DNA from: Pictodentalium vernedei
Lineage: Eukaryota; Mollusca; Scaphopoda; Dentaliida; Dentaliidae
Reading direction: 5' to 3'
Assembly: GCA_031216915.1 (NCBI GenBank)
Contig: CM062290.1
Location: forward strand, 252,160,581 to 252,224,580
DNA: 64,000 nt
Under the pieces are notes generated by a model, which saw only the letters and a list, made by a program, of their open reading frames with translations, did no database searches and had not been told where the DNA came from. This document shows, one piece after another, positions 1 to 11,029 of this stretch. A program made the translations under genes and the position numbers. Each line of letters opens with the position of its first letter. The stretch's first letter is position 1.

Positions 1-1095
1 GTGCTATGACTGTTTAAAATTAATTTATTAGAGAAGTTCTAGTTTTATGTATGCCTTGTTTAGGTCACTAGATGCCATTTTAAGAGTAGGCCCTCAAATG
101 ATCTCTTGGGGGTTTTAAGGTTTTTATGACAATATCTCCGATATAGAGTCTATGCACAGAGTCTATGCACCCTTTGTCAGTGCGACTACTCAAATACGAA
201 TCGTCCTATCTCTATGCATTTTGGCATGCTGGTTAACAATACCCAGTTTGCACTCATCTATATTTTTTGCACTCGTTCGATCTGAATGACAGATCTGAAG
301 CTGGTGGAGCCATTATTTCAAAGTGGGTTGTGCTCATTCTTCAATGTAGATGTAGACATGGGACTACACCGACTGAGTTAAAAATTGCTGGAGATTCAAT
401 ATATGGTCCACCTGAATGGGGTCATCAAGTGCATATTATTAAGAATGACTGGGAAATGCATTTACACCTTAATGTATTTCAAAAGTTTATGAACGTATTT
501 CATCACTCAAATTAGTGGGCAGAGCCAAACTTTTCATTTCTGATTCGTGTATCGAACTCTTTGAATGCTGGTCACATGTATGCCTTTTCTGGTTTCTTAT
601 AAAAATTGTTCTGATTCCTGTATGAATATCTGTAAATACTGTTAACGAAAACCCATTTCTGATTTGTTAAAAAATATTTTACTCCAGAAAATAAGCCTCC
701 ATAAATTCTCTTTCTGTAGAGTTTATTCCTGATACTTTAACCCTTTTCACACAGACTTGAGTTTACTGGATGTAGTAAATTCTGTTTCTCTAGTTTTCAT
801 GAGTTTTGGTGTTATCGATATACAAACACAGATGCCTAATTTAAGAACCCACAAGAGCTGTTGGGTATTTGTAAACTGTAAACAATCCTTCATTATTATT
901 TTGTGTATTATTTTCTTAATTTTAAAGCACATTAAAATATGTCGCAATCAATGTGATATTTTTAAATTATCATATGGGCTTGTTTTATCCTGTGCACGAG
1001 ACCAAATGGCAGCTGGGAAACCGTAAGTGCAAGATAAAAATGAAGAAATTCCTCAAAATATCTGAGTTAACTGGATTTGTATAAGACCATTTATA
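1..1095. other. Unannotated AT-rich sequence
   Basis: No recognisable gene or repeat is seen here. Short open frames at 267-515 and 757-1026 (+) and 747-947 (-) have no family-like motif and no supporting context, and overlapping frames are open on both strands, as expected by chance in AT-rich DNA. Confidence 0.5.
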
Positions 1096-1097
1096 GG

Positions 1098-1180
1098 TGT
1101 AGCGTTGATTTATTTATTGGTGTTTGAGGTCACTTTCAGCATCTTTGGCTATCCCATGACCGCAACGTAGGGATGAAGTA
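1098..1180 (-). repeat. SINE 3'-tail fragment
   Basis: The stretch TTTATTTATTGGTGTTTGAG followed by GTCAC matches the tail end of the complete SINE that begins about 370 bases downstream (TTTATTTATCGGTGTTTAAG, then GTCAC). The tRNA-like head is absent, so this looks like a decayed or truncated copy on the minus strand. Confidence 0.4.
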
Positions 1181-1474
1181 AAGTTTGCCCAATCGTTTAT
1201 ACCTATGCTGCCCACTTTAGAGGACTTCTACCCTGGCGTTGGTTTCGGGTCCCATTTTACCAGTGATAAGAACTTGTTTACCGCAGTAAATAAGCACTTT
1301 TAATATTTTAGCCCAGGAGACTATAATATTCCCGAAATATAATATGATCACATCATTTATATTTAGGAATTCAAATATCTTTGGATAACTTTCTCTGTTC
1401 TGTAAATTTGGAGACTTGCAACAAATAAAGAGAACAAATTGACAGGAAGGAAACTACCGGTGAATTCCCAACAA

Positions 1475-1819
1475 TTATTTATTATTTATTTATCGGTGTT
1501 TAAGGTCACATACTCATGCACAATGGCTAATCGCGACCGTGACAGTTTTACGGGTGGGGGAAGCAGGAGTACCCGGAGAGAACCACCGAGCATCGACGAG
1601 CAACTGTTAGCTCCTCAACATTCTAGCTGCGCTCAAGCAGGGTACAACGGTTGAAGACATGTGCACCATCGACGTGCAGTACGTCATCGTGACCCCATGT
1701 AGGCAACCGGGATAAAGTGCCTTGCCCAGGGACACAACGCGGGTCATCCTGGACGGGGATCGAACTCGGGACCTCTAGCATAGATGACCAACAGTCTACC
1801 ACTGAGCCACCGCGCCCCT
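1475..1819 (-). mobile_element. tRNA-derived SINE with target duplication
   Basis: Read on the minus strand, the element begins with a tRNA-like head holding an A-box-like TGGCTCAGTGGTA and a B-box-like GAGTTCGATCCCC. These are the internal RNA polymerase III promoter elements of tRNA-derived SINEs. A body follows with the motif GTGTCCCTGGGCAAGGCACT, and the element ends in an AT-rich TTTA-type tail. The 11-bp direct repeat ATTCCCAACAA lies at 1464-1474 and 1820-1830 and is the target-site duplication of a retroposed copy. Related copies lie at about 8.05, 25.5 and 28.8 kb. The element has no coding capacity; open frames across it are incidental. Confidence 0.88.
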
Positions 1820-1830
1820 ATTCCCAACAA

Positions 1831-3190
1831 AAACACACCGACAGTCAATTGTATTTTAGTACTCAAAATTCGTCAAATCGCACCTTTTCTCTTGGATCTA
1901 TTCAGCAGTGCATTATATCAATACAATGCTTCAAAGGTATTTTAAAACGGTGTTCTTTCAAGGCTGCACAGTTTCCGAGATTTCACTTTTCAAGGAGGGT
2001 AACTCTTATCCAGATATTCAGTACTGTTATACCGCGATCTTCCGACGTTTTACTGGTTTACACTATCATCTCCATTTGATAATTTTGATGACTCTTTGAC
2101 TGGGAAACTGGTCACATGGATACTCTGCGTCGGAGATTTCGCGTAAGATACGAAATCTGGACGTCTTTATACTCTAATAAGAATTTACTGGACTCAGAAT
2201 ACATGCGACGAGAGCGGCAACCAAACTCTGTTAGATGATTCTTGATCTTTACAATCGTCTCCCCCGGCTAATTTTTAAAACAGCAATTCCTTTCCAACAC
2301 AAGTGACTAAAATACTAATTAGCCGCAGTTATGACAACGCTTGTTGCAACTTGCTTAATTAAATGAGTGGATTGTTCGAATAGAAAAAAATTAATCGGTA
2401 TCAACAGTTTGTCAGCAAGCTAATTAGACGACACCGTATCTGCACGGACGATAAGGCCATACAAAAAAATTAACTGATTCTCAGACATTTCTTTTTCAAA
2501 CTAATGAGGGAGGGAGGAGGATTTTATTTTTATTTTTTTTTATTATTATTCAATCGTCATCCACTGCTACCTATACATGTGAGTACCGAGAATGCATGAA
2601 AAACATCTTAAATGGCTTTAGACGCCTGTGTACTGCCCCTCGACCAACCCATGGTTGAAGCCCGGGGTGGAGGATGGACAGTTCATAGCCATCTTAGATG
2701 CTATGCTGTGCCCCAGAAACCTTACAAAAAAGGAGTTTCCCAACTTGCTGGAGGGTGGGGAGTTTAGGTACATAATATAACTTATACAGACGGCAGGGTA
2801 TCGCAAAGAAACCATATAATAAAATAGAATAGGTTCCCGGAAGAGAGGGGTGGGAGTTGGCCTCTCTGACGAGAGGGCTGAAGCCCCCACTGACCTTCCT
2901 TGAAGCCACCTCTGCTTATCAGTGAGATCATAGACCCATCCAGGTTATTAAGATGTGGGTCGAATTCACCAGTACTTTTTAAAATGTCCCAAGTTTGTTT
3001 CTGGTTATAACAACGCCCCTGAAATACTAACTTTCAGGGGAGTTCACTTTTAGATGGGCCGGACTCACTTTTCAGGGGAAAGGGTTACGAACTAACTTGG
3101 GCCGAACTCACAAATCCAGCCCAAGCTTATTTCTACTAGAAAAATGATGAAGGTGAGTGTGTAGGGAAGCTTTTCTAGTTCTATTGACGT
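1831..3190. other. Unannotated sequence
   Basis: No gene or clear repeat family is recognised. The stretch contains a purine run at about 2508-2520, a T-rich run near 2521-2550, and two short repeats of TTCAGGGG near 3016-3077. Minus-strand open frames at 2618-2909 overlap one another and show no recognisable domain. Confidence 0.4.
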
Positions 3191-3540
3191 TGACTCTCGA
3201 CCAGTTAAAAGTCTTGACCAGTTAAAATTACAGCAGGATCTGATAATCTAAGACGAATTAGCAAACAACTCTGGAATGAAATTCAACTCGGAGAAGTGCT
3301 ATGTGGTCAGCATACGGAGAAAGTACAATAAATGTTACGCATTGGATAATGAGACACTTGGACAGGTGGAAAACAACCCCTACAATGGATTGGGAATTTC
3401 AATCGACCTTAAATGGGCAACCAACATCAATAAGATCTCAAAAAAGCTAAATCCACGTTCGGCTTTCTCAGAAGGAACGCAAGATTTATGCGACATAATT
3501 ACAAAAAGGCTGATTATTTGGATGTAAAAATACCGATACA
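3190..3540 (+). pseudogene. LINE reverse transcriptase C-terminal fragment
   Basis: A fragment of non-LTR retrotransposon pol from downstream of the catalytic box. The frame from 3276 starts MKFNSEKCYVVSI, matching the conserved 'W-x-M-x-F-N-x-x-K-C' block that follows the Y/FADD motif in jockey/CR1-type RTs. A degraded LKLQQDL precedes it. Downstream, a glycine-leucine-glycine block and DLKWATNINKISKK match the 'YLGV-x-dLkW-x-HI' thumb region, and another frame carries FLRRN. Frameshifts and stops separate the pieces, and both the catalytic core and the endonuclease are missing. It is a dead, 5'-truncated relic, related in type to the LINE at 62.3-64 kb. Confidence 0.75.
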
Positions 3541-3744
3541 AATACAGATACAGAACTCGCGAATTTGGAAGTCACCAAGGCCGAACTTGTATTGCGACGA
3601 ATTCACCTAATACCTGCCCTAATAGCTGATTATTGATCTTAACGAAGTCAAAGGTTTTCCGACAAATCTTGAATTTATCATCTTGCAGTCATCTGTCAGC
3701 TTTTTCTGAAAATCTATAGTATGTTTAGCAGAGTTGTGATATCG

Positions 3745-3993
3745 TCCCCTGAGTGCAAGAATGTCCTATGTCCCCCTATGGGTAATATGCAAATTCTGCA
3801 GTTGAAAAAATACTAATTTTTCAAAAAATTTCAACAAAACCATATCATGTGACCCATCGTTGGAACGAGCTCGTAGAGATCGTTCCAACGAGGGGTAACA
3901 TGATATGGTTTGGTTGAAATTTTTTGAAAAATTCGAAAAAATGATATTTAAAATAATAAATTTTTATATCGTCTGCGTTGGATAAAGGGTTAA
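3745..3993. mobile_element. Palindromic MITE family B (TTAA type)
   Basis: A near-palindromic central hairpin of about 100 bp has GTTGGAACGAGCTCG at its heart and outer arms CAACAAAACCATATCATGTG / CATGATATGGTTTGGTTG. The right end reads GATAAAGGGTTAA, the terminus shared by families A-C. The left end has diverged. Orientation is opposite to the copy at 26027-26275. It is non-coding and non-autonomous. Confidence 0.75.
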
Positions 3994-4256
3994 AGTACAT
4001 TGTGGGCTAAAAGGAAGAGTTATAGCCTGTATTCATCAATGGAATGACTTTTCAATTTCGAATTGATAGTTTGTTGCCTCTAATTTTGTGTGATGGGAAT
4101 CGCGTGAGACGATCGTCAGCAACTAAATGACTGCAGGTACTAACTTCAAAATGTCAATAAAAACATCGAACGCGGGTCATTATTTTCAATGCAGCGATGC
4201 CTGAGAATCAATCGTATTTTTTTAACCTAACAATAGCCAGTGCAATCTCCAGATCT

Positions 4257-4470
4257 TTAACCCTTTACACTCTGATGTCAAAATGGCGAAGTTTTCAGCA
4301 GCAAATATTTCCCATAATACAGTTTGCTATTTAACCAAATATATCTTCTTTGACAGAGCTCAGTGAGCTCTGTCAAACAAGATATAATTGGCTAAATTCA
4401 TACTTAAACATGAGAAAAAACGGAGTGATTTGAGAAAACTCTGTTGCACTACCAGAGTGTTAGGGGTTAA
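4257..4470. mobile_element. Palindromic MITE family C (TTAA type)
   Basis: The element begins TTAACCCTTTACACTCTG and ends AGAGTGTTAGGGGTTAA, giving imperfect terminal inverted repeats next to TTAA on both sides. The centre is a different hairpin from families A and B: GACAGAGCTCAGTGAGCTCTGTC inside TATCTTCTTT/AACAAGATATA arms. A TTAA target with CCCTTT ends is characteristic of piggyBac-superfamily derivatives; assignment to that superfamily is inference. Confidence 0.7.
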
Positions 4471-4731
4471 GAACAATTAACTATCATGCACGTTGGGTAA
4501 AGGAATGGTTGATAGTAAATGAGTCACTTAGAACATTATGAAAAAATAATTGAACGGTTTCTGTATGAAACAGATATCGCTCTATAGTCTTCAAACAATG
4601 CTAATAAAATGAAATGTAAATCTGCCGTTCTACAAACAAGCGAATGTTTTGAACATCTCTAAATACGCGATATTAGAGTTTAGCTCCTGTTTGTGTTCGT
4701 GTTGGGATGGGGTGGGGTGGGGTGGAATGGG

Positions 4732-4732
4732 C

Positions 4733-4788
<56 letters not shown>
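4732..4788. repeat. (TTTA)n microsatellite
   Basis: About 13-14 uninterrupted copies of a TTTA tetranucleotide. The open frame across it (LFIYLFIY repeats) is an artefact of the repeat. Confidence 0.95.
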
Positions 4789-4880
4789 TGGCTGAGCGTA
4801 GCCGCAACATGGATATAAACTCAAGTTCAGCCAATCTTTTATTACAAATTTGCACGTTAATCCTAAGAAGGGGCGAGTCC

Positions 4881-4917
4881 CCCCCACACACACCACCACC
4901 ACCACCACCACCACCAA
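4881..4917. repeat. (CA)n/(CAC)n microsatellite
   Basis: A short CA run passes into about eight CAC trinucleotides. Confidence 0.9.
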
Positions 4918-5344
4918 TGTTTGTTTCGCGGGCAGTAGTCAGGTAGAGTACTACTAATGCCCAATGGCTGGCATGTTCAAAGACCCTTAATCAGCCTATT
5001 TTGAGAGGCAAAATTGTAGAGATGTGGTTGTTCAATGTAAATAAACTCTGTCGAACAGTTCTGGGTTTGCCCCTTTCAGCAGACACACACACTTGCGAAT
5101 AGCTATCTAAGTGTCTGTTACTAATTTGCATTCACGCGGAGATTGAGGAGATGTCACCGAACTTTCAACCACATTAATATACTGTTAATTCTAATAACTA
5201 CCTCACCCCTCTCCTTTAAAGGATGGAAATGTAGCAGGGATTCTGTTTGCTCACGACCGATTACATCGCGACGAAAACCAAAGACGTGCAGCATGCATGC
5301 TTACTCGAATTGGTGTAGGTATTACATTTGTCACCCTCCATCCG

Positions 5345-5552
5345 ACTCGAATAGCAGACGAGTCAGGCGAGACTTGCCAAAAACATTTCTGGAAAAACTA
5401 AAATTCTTCATTTTCTGCCTCAAAAACATAGCTTATGACCACTCAGTGAGGGGTCATAAACTATATGTTTGAGAAAAATTTAAAAATAATAAATTTGGAT
5501 GGCGATTTTTGTGAATAGCGCTGGACGGTTTTTGTCCTTAGAGTTTGATAAT
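5345..5552. mobile_element. Decayed MITE family A copy
   Basis: Recognisable parts in reverse orientation are GGCGAGACTTGCC (compare GCAGACGACACTTGC), CTCAAAAACATAGCTTATGACC, GGGGTCATAAACTATATGTTT and GGCGATTTTTGTGAATAGCGC. The central GGAACGAGCTCG segment has been lost, leaving a short CACTCAGTGAG centre. No terminal TTAA survives. Confidence 0.65.
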
Positions 5553-6049
5553 GGTTATTCTTCTCAACAATGACAGCCTATTTTATACTGACGATTGGAA
5601 ATAGTGTTTTTGACACGAATATGAAATGCAGTGATCTGACACAGCCAGAGAGTTCCTATGAGGTCTCAGATGGGGGGGGGGGGGGGGGGGGGCAAGATCT
5701 AGAATTCCAATAGCACTCCCCACCCCTGGTAAGCAAAATTTCAACTATATCACAAAATTCCCCCTCCGGGGACCTCATTTTGCAGATGACAGTCTGTTTA
5801 TTTTCTGGTTTGCTCCGGCCGGATTCAAAATTCTCCATTCTCCAACTACAGATTTTAACTGACAAAGTGCTAGATTATTCCCGGTCGTCAAAATTTGTTC
5901 ATATGTCTTTGACTTGCTACAATTTATGGGCGAGTGCCAACAGACACCCTACCATAAACCGCAACAAGGCAAATTCACACAGATTAAAAAACTTCAAGTC
6001 AAAGAGAAAACGAACCACATCCACAGTATATCAAGCTTTTAAGTTGTGC
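5553..6049. other. Unannotated sequence with poly-G run
   Basis: The stretch holds an uninterrupted run of 21 G at 5672-5692. An open frame at 5780-6097 (+) has no recognisable motif and runs into the MITE, so it is not called as a gene. Confidence 0.4.
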
Positions 6050-6051
6050 TA

Positions 6052-6504
6052 CACACTAAAAACTAAAGTGTTAAAACTGACACTTTCAAGGTGTTAAATC
6101 CATTCTAACTCTTAGGGTTTGATTTTAACATTCAAAGTGCAATGCTTTAAGCACCTAGACATTACAATCGTCAGACATCTGACACTTGAATGGGTGGCAC
6201 TTCCCATGTGTCTAGCATTGGTGGTTCTTCCAGAATCGTCCATAATTTGATTTGCGCTTGGTGGGTACATAATTAAAAGGACACAACGCAGATGACGCGG
6301 ATCAGGCTCGAGAGTTCGAGCCTGATCCGCGTCATCTGCGTTGTTTCCTTTCAAGTGTCGCGACATTACACTTGTCAAGTGGTATTATTGTAACACCTGT
6401 CAATTCTGGGATATCTACACTTGAACAAAGTGCTAGTTCAGCACTTAATAAGTGTTAAATACAGCACTTCAAGTGTAGTTTTTAACACTTTAGTTTTTAG
6501 CGTG
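6052..6504. mobile_element. MITE family D, TA-flanked, with internal hairpin
   Basis: Terminal inverted repeats CACACTAAAAACTAAAGTG / CACTTTAGTTTTTAGCGTG are bounded by TA dinucleotides at 6050-6051 and 6505-6506, the target duplication typical of Tc1/mariner-class elements. Subterminal regions are rich in the words ACACTT and AAGTGT in both orientations. Near 6291-6345 lies an almost perfect 27-bp-arm hairpin (AACGCAGATGACGCGGATCA and its complement). A second copy in opposite orientation is at 30452-30874. No transposase is present. Confidence 0.85.
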
Positions 6505-6506
6505 TA

Positions 6507-7019
6507 CCTTCACTCTAAAATAAAGCCCAAATATCGGCTTCCAGCACTTAACTTGTTAAGATGCAGAATTTCATTTGTACGCGTCGTTGACTGTAAATAA
6601 TTATTATCTAACTGAGGCTCTCGCTAATTACAAATTCCGACTACAAATCAATATTTGGGAGATTTTTCCAACTTTTCAGTCAATATTTGGAGGACTTTCA
6701 CTACTTTTCAGTCTAAAAACTCCATACAACAACGATTGCTACCTTGGCACTCAGTTGACATTGGTTTGAATTATTTTTTGGAGTTTTAACCACCATTTGG
6801 AATAAAATAGCGATGGCATGTTGTTTTATATGGTACAAATGTCAAAATTGAACTGTTTGACCACGTGACATAGACCTTTGACTTATCAGTGGGTAAATCA
6901 GTGGACAAACGCAAAGTTGACCAGAACACCTCTTCAAAGGATGGTAAAAACCATGCGGGCATAATAACGCTAATACAGACAGGAAAACGGCCTGAAAGGG
7001 GGCAAGCATCTACGAACTT
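6507..7019. other. Unannotated sequence
   Basis: A 16-base word (CAATATTTGG plus GA context) recurs near 6650 and 6680. Nothing else is recognised in this stretch. Confidence 0.4.
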
Positions 7020-7268
7020 TTAACCCTTTACCCAACGTACGGCCAAAACCGGCAGCGCTATTCTCAAAAATCGCCAATTAATTTTCATTATTTTTTTCAT
7101 TTTTTTGTCTCAAAAACATAGGTTATGACCCCTCATTGGAATGATCTCGTCGAGCTCGTTCCAATGAGGGGTCATAACCTATGTTTTTGAGACAAAAAAT
7201 GAAAAAATAGTTATTCAAGAATTTATTTTGCATGTGTCGTCTGCTTTTCAAGTTAGGTAAAGGGTTAA
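7020..7268. mobile_element. Palindromic MITE family A (TTAA type)
   Basis: A full-length copy begins TTAACCCTTTACCCAACGTA and ends TTAGGTAAAGGGTTAA. The order within is: an end block with GGCCAAAACCGG and AGCGCTATTCTCAAAAATCG, a long near-perfect hairpin (TTTTTGTCTCAAAAACATAG ... CTATGTTTTTGAGACAAAAA) centred on CTCGTCGAGCTCG, then GTGTCGTCTGC and the right terminus. About 249 bp, no coding capacity. TTAA with CCCTTT ends suggests piggyBac-type mobilisation. Confidence 0.88.
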
Positions 7269-7537
7269 GGAGGAGACTTGCGACTAGTTCATAGGTCCAA
7301 CTTGTGAGTACAATTTGACAACTGTCACGTGAACGGTTGTGGTGAGTATCGTCCTGCACAACGAGCCAACAACGAAGCATCACGGCAGCGCCCTTGCTCG
7401 AGAAATAAACGACAGTACAACAGGTAAGCATTCGTAATAACCAGAATTACTTTTCCTTGATCTCTTGAAAATTCTAAAGAGAGTTGGTCAACAAGGGGTT
7501 GCCCTGGAGGCTTAGGATAACCTATTCACTAGTTTCC

Positions 7538-7790
7538 TTAACCCTTTACCCAACGTAACGGCTAAAACCGGCCAGCGCTATTAAAAAAAAATCACCATCC
7601 AATTTTCATTATTTTTTTCACTTTTTGACTTAAAAACATAGCGTATGAGCCCTCATTGGAACGAGCTCAACGAGCTCGTTCCAAAGAGGGGTCATAAGCT
7701 ATGTTTTCGACGCAAAAAATGAAAAAAATTAGTTATTCAAGAATTTTGTTTGCAAGTGTCGTCTGCCTTTCGTGTTAGGTGAAGTGTTAA
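7538..7790. mobile_element. Palindromic MITE family A (TTAA type)
   Basis: A second, more diverged full-length family A copy in the same orientation as the one 270 bases upstream. It begins TTAACCCTTTACCCAACGTA, keeps the ACGAGCTCAACGAGCTCGT hairpin centre, and ends GGTGAAGTGTTAA, where the right terminus has two substitutions. Confidence 0.85.
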
Positions 7791-8045
7791 TGTCTAATTT
7801 GTATTCGTTAAGGTTTGCATTGCTGTTTTGGAACGATCAGGGACGTAGAAAGCATTTGAATGTTTGTAGGGGGGTGCACAAACTTATGAGTATTGAATGA
7901 TACTGATTGCTTGCAAATGCCGTATGCATCTGGCGCGAGCTGAATGAGGGAGGTCTGCCCCCCCCCCCCCCAGAAAATTTTTAAAACGGAGGTATCAAAT
8001 GGCATTGGGGATGAAAATCCTATTGTTTTCTTTAATAGAAAAAGT

Positions 8046-8375
8046 GGAGCACGGTGGCTAAGTGTTTACGACATCGGACTTCAAACCGAAAGGCTCAGGG
8101 TTTGGCCCCCACCAGGAGTAACTGTGTTGCGTTCTTGGGCAAGGGACTTAATTCCGATTGCCCATGTGGGCATACTGCGCGTCGATGGTGCAATTGTCTT
8201 CATCCAATGCTAACCCCGCTTGTGTGGAGTTAGTACGTTGGGGAGTCTGACGTTTGCTCGCCGTTGCCCGGTGGTTCTCTCCGGGTTCTCCGGCTTCATC
8301 CACCTCTAAAACTGTCCGACACAAGGTGATCCTGGCTGTCGAAAGTGTCATTAACCCCCAATAGATAATAATAAC
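8046..8375 (+). mobile_element. tRNA-derived SINE with target duplication
   Basis: A plus-strand copy of the same SINE family. The head GGTGGCTAAGTGTTTACG is A-box-like, and a degenerate B box lies near AGGGTTTGGCCCCC. The body carries GCGTTCTTGGGCAAGGGACT and GGTGGTTCTCTCCGGGTTCT, and the tail ends TTAACCCCCAATAGATAAT. The 12-bp repeat AATAGAAAAAGT at 8034-8045 and 8376-8387 is a perfect target-site duplication. Open frames on both strands across this interval are incidental. Confidence 0.9.
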
Positions 8376-8454
8376 AATAGAAAAAGTCGATTTTTTAACA
8401 GTATGTTGCAATTTTTTTTAAAGATGATGTTGCATACAAATTGTCAAACGATTC

Positions 8455-9540
8455 TAATAGATGGTTCTGGAGGTTTTTAAAGAAATTCCCTTATATTGCA
8501 CTAAGTTAAAATTCGAACTCCCATAAGGAACCAAAACAATAAACTAGGAACTCAATTTCAACGATTTTGAATCTGACCCCTTAGAGATATTGTATAACAA
8601 ATATGAAAGCAGTCTGACTGGTGAATCTGAAGAAGATGTTTAAAGAAATTTCCTCATGTTGCACTAAGTTAAAATTCGGACTCCCATAAGGAACCAAAAC
8701 AATAAACTAGGAACTCAATTTCAACGATCTTGAATCTGACTCCCTAGAGATGTTGTATAACAAATATGAAAGCAGTCTGACTGGTGAATCTGAAGAAGAT
8801 TTTTAAAGAAATTTCCTCATATTGCACTAAGTTAAAATCCCATATGCAGCCCAAATATTAAACGAGGGACTCGATTTGAACAAACCTGAATCTGACCTGG
8901 AGATGTTGTATACCAAATATAAAAGGATTCTGAATGGTGGATCTAAAGGAGATTTTTAAAAACATTTCCTCATATTGCACCAAGTTAAATTTTGGGCTCA
9001 AATAGAGAGCCAAATGTTCACCCAGGGGCCCGATTTCAACAAGTTTGAATCTGCCAACACCACCCCCCCCCCCCCCCCCCCACCACACACACACACTCCT
9101 AGAGATGTTGTATACCAAATATGAAAGCATTCTGACTGATGGATCTGAAGAAGACGATTTTTAAAGAAATGTCCTCATATTTCACTAAGTTAAATTTGGA
9201 GCTCCTGTAGAGAGCCCAAATATTAACCCAGGGATGCAATTTCAACAAACTTGAATCTGCCCCCCCCCCCCCCGCCCCCTCCCAAAGATGTCGTATACCA
9301 AATGTGAAAACATACCCATTGGTGGATGTGAAGAAGAATATTTTTAAAGAAATCTCCTCATATTGCACTCAGTTAAATTTCTGGCTCCAATAGGGACCAC
9401 AAATATTAACCCAGGGACTCGATGTGAACAAACTTGAATCTGCCTCCCCCCCCCCCCCCCCCCCCCCCCCAGCCCCCGAGATGTTATATAACAAATATCA
9501 AAAGATTCTAATTGGTGGTTCTGGAGAAGATTTCTTTTTA
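8455..9540. repeat. Tandem array, about 163-bp unit, with poly-C insertions
   Basis: Six units are anchored on the word CACTAAGTTAAAATT or its variants, with CTAAG starts at about 8501, 8664, 8827, 8980, 9184 and 9368. The first spacings are exactly 163 bp. Later units vary (153-204 bp), largely because poly-C runs of 14-25 bases sit at the same place in the unit (9063-9081, 9260-9273, 9446-9470). Each unit also carries a TTGTATAACAAATATGAAAG-like word and GAAGAAGATTTTTAAAGAAA. Glycine-rich open frames on the minus strand come from the C runs. Confidence 0.9.
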
Positions 9541-10990
9541 ATTTTGGAAAACAATTTATGGGTGTTATCAGTGTAATGCCCCTTGTGGTACCCCCTACGG
9601 GCGTGGCAACTTTAGATAAGATAAGATACGATAATTTTTTATTGCACTACCATAAAAATGGTATGGCACACAAATACACGTGTATATACAGGAATCAACA
9701 GAAGTACATAAGGGAATATAACAATGTCAGCATTCTAAGAAAGTGCCATGGCGCTACCAGTCATGTTATGTTCACTGGCTCACACTTGTCCATCACCCAC
9801 ATATACATTTACATGCATATGCATATTATCTACGTTTATATGCGCGCATGTTTGCGCGCATATAAATATAGACAACACACACACTACCAAATATATATAC
9901 ATGTTATCTGAATAAACTTGAATTGACATATAATAAGGAACAATCAATTTGGTTCAATTCGGCCCAGAGGTTTATGAGGAGGAGTCGATAACGTAAAGTT
10001 CACGCAAGACGGACTGACGGATGACGCGCATAATCAAGGGCACCGGACGCAGCGGGGGCTGTTGTCCATCCGGTCCTCTGCCTACGTGGATGAACGGGGC
10101 AGAACTGCCCTTTTATTCGTTGAGAGAAAACTTTCTTCAGACCAAATGGATCCAACAACCTCTGTGTGAAGTTGTCATTCTGTGCGTATATTCGTCGGCT
10201 TTACCGGTGGACATGGGGATCACAATGTAAAACGCGAAATCGACATAGGATTGAAGGTTCCTTCTTCTCAAAGGTCTTGGTCCTGTCTATGGTTTGTGGT
10301 CATTGGAATGAAATACATCGTTGATTGATAATTGTGCATTCAAACACTGCGGTACTACTTTTGACTGGTCACCACACTCCTCGAGACACTTTTGCAAAAA
10401 TTGGTGCTCTAAGGGCGCATTTGAGGCATTTGTAGCGTGTGTGGTCCCATATTGGAGACAATTTTGGGGCTCAATATTGTGGGAAACTTCCACTGGGCCA
10501 ATGTTTTGGGGGCCAGCGAAAATGTTAGTGGGGACAGTCCCTCCCCGATACCTTCTCCAGCGCAGACCCCCGTAGCTACGTCACTGTTACTGCATGTACA
10601 CTAGTATACACGGTGCACCTATTTTTAAAGAAAGAGCTATGCTTTCTGTTGGGAAGACCTATGCTTTCCACGAGGCCTGTTACTCGGTGGCCCAGTAAGC
10701 ATGTTTCTCCTAGTAGGTGAGAGCTATGCTCCACGCGGTGACCCAGCGCACTGGCTGCTCTGGTTGGTTATTCGAGTCCTTTAGTCATCCCACGAATTTG
10801 GAATGAATATTGCGATCGTTGGCCGTTTCCTCATTTCCATTTTGTTTTTTTTAAAACGATAGTGACCAAATTTGGTGCACTTGTCAATGGTGACTTGCTG
10901 TGAAACAATTAGGCATTTGTTTAATACCAACATCTATATCAGGCCTTCTTCTTTAAAATTTGGGATATATCATCTTCATATTTAAAACAG
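9541..10990. other. Unannotated sequence with alternating-base segment
   Basis: Near 9800-9900 there is a run of alternating purine/pyrimidine words, including the inverted repeat TATATGCGCGCATG / TGCGCGCATATA. Open frames at 9558-9911 and 10021-10230 show no recognisable domain. No gene is called. Confidence 0.35.
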
Positions 10991-11029
10991 GTGTGCCGTC
11001 ACGGGAATTTGTCAACGATTAGGGCCGAA

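Noticed and set aside
267..515. 82-codon open frame as a possible exon
   Set aside because: No recognised family, no clear splice sites or neighbouring exons; indistinguishable from background.
8858..9368. Glycine-rich minus-strand frames
   Set aside because: They are translations of the poly-C runs in the tandem array.
9800..9900. Alternating purine/pyrimidine stretch as a functional Z-DNA element
   Set aside because: The sequence pattern is real but there is no nearby gene or promoter to support a role.
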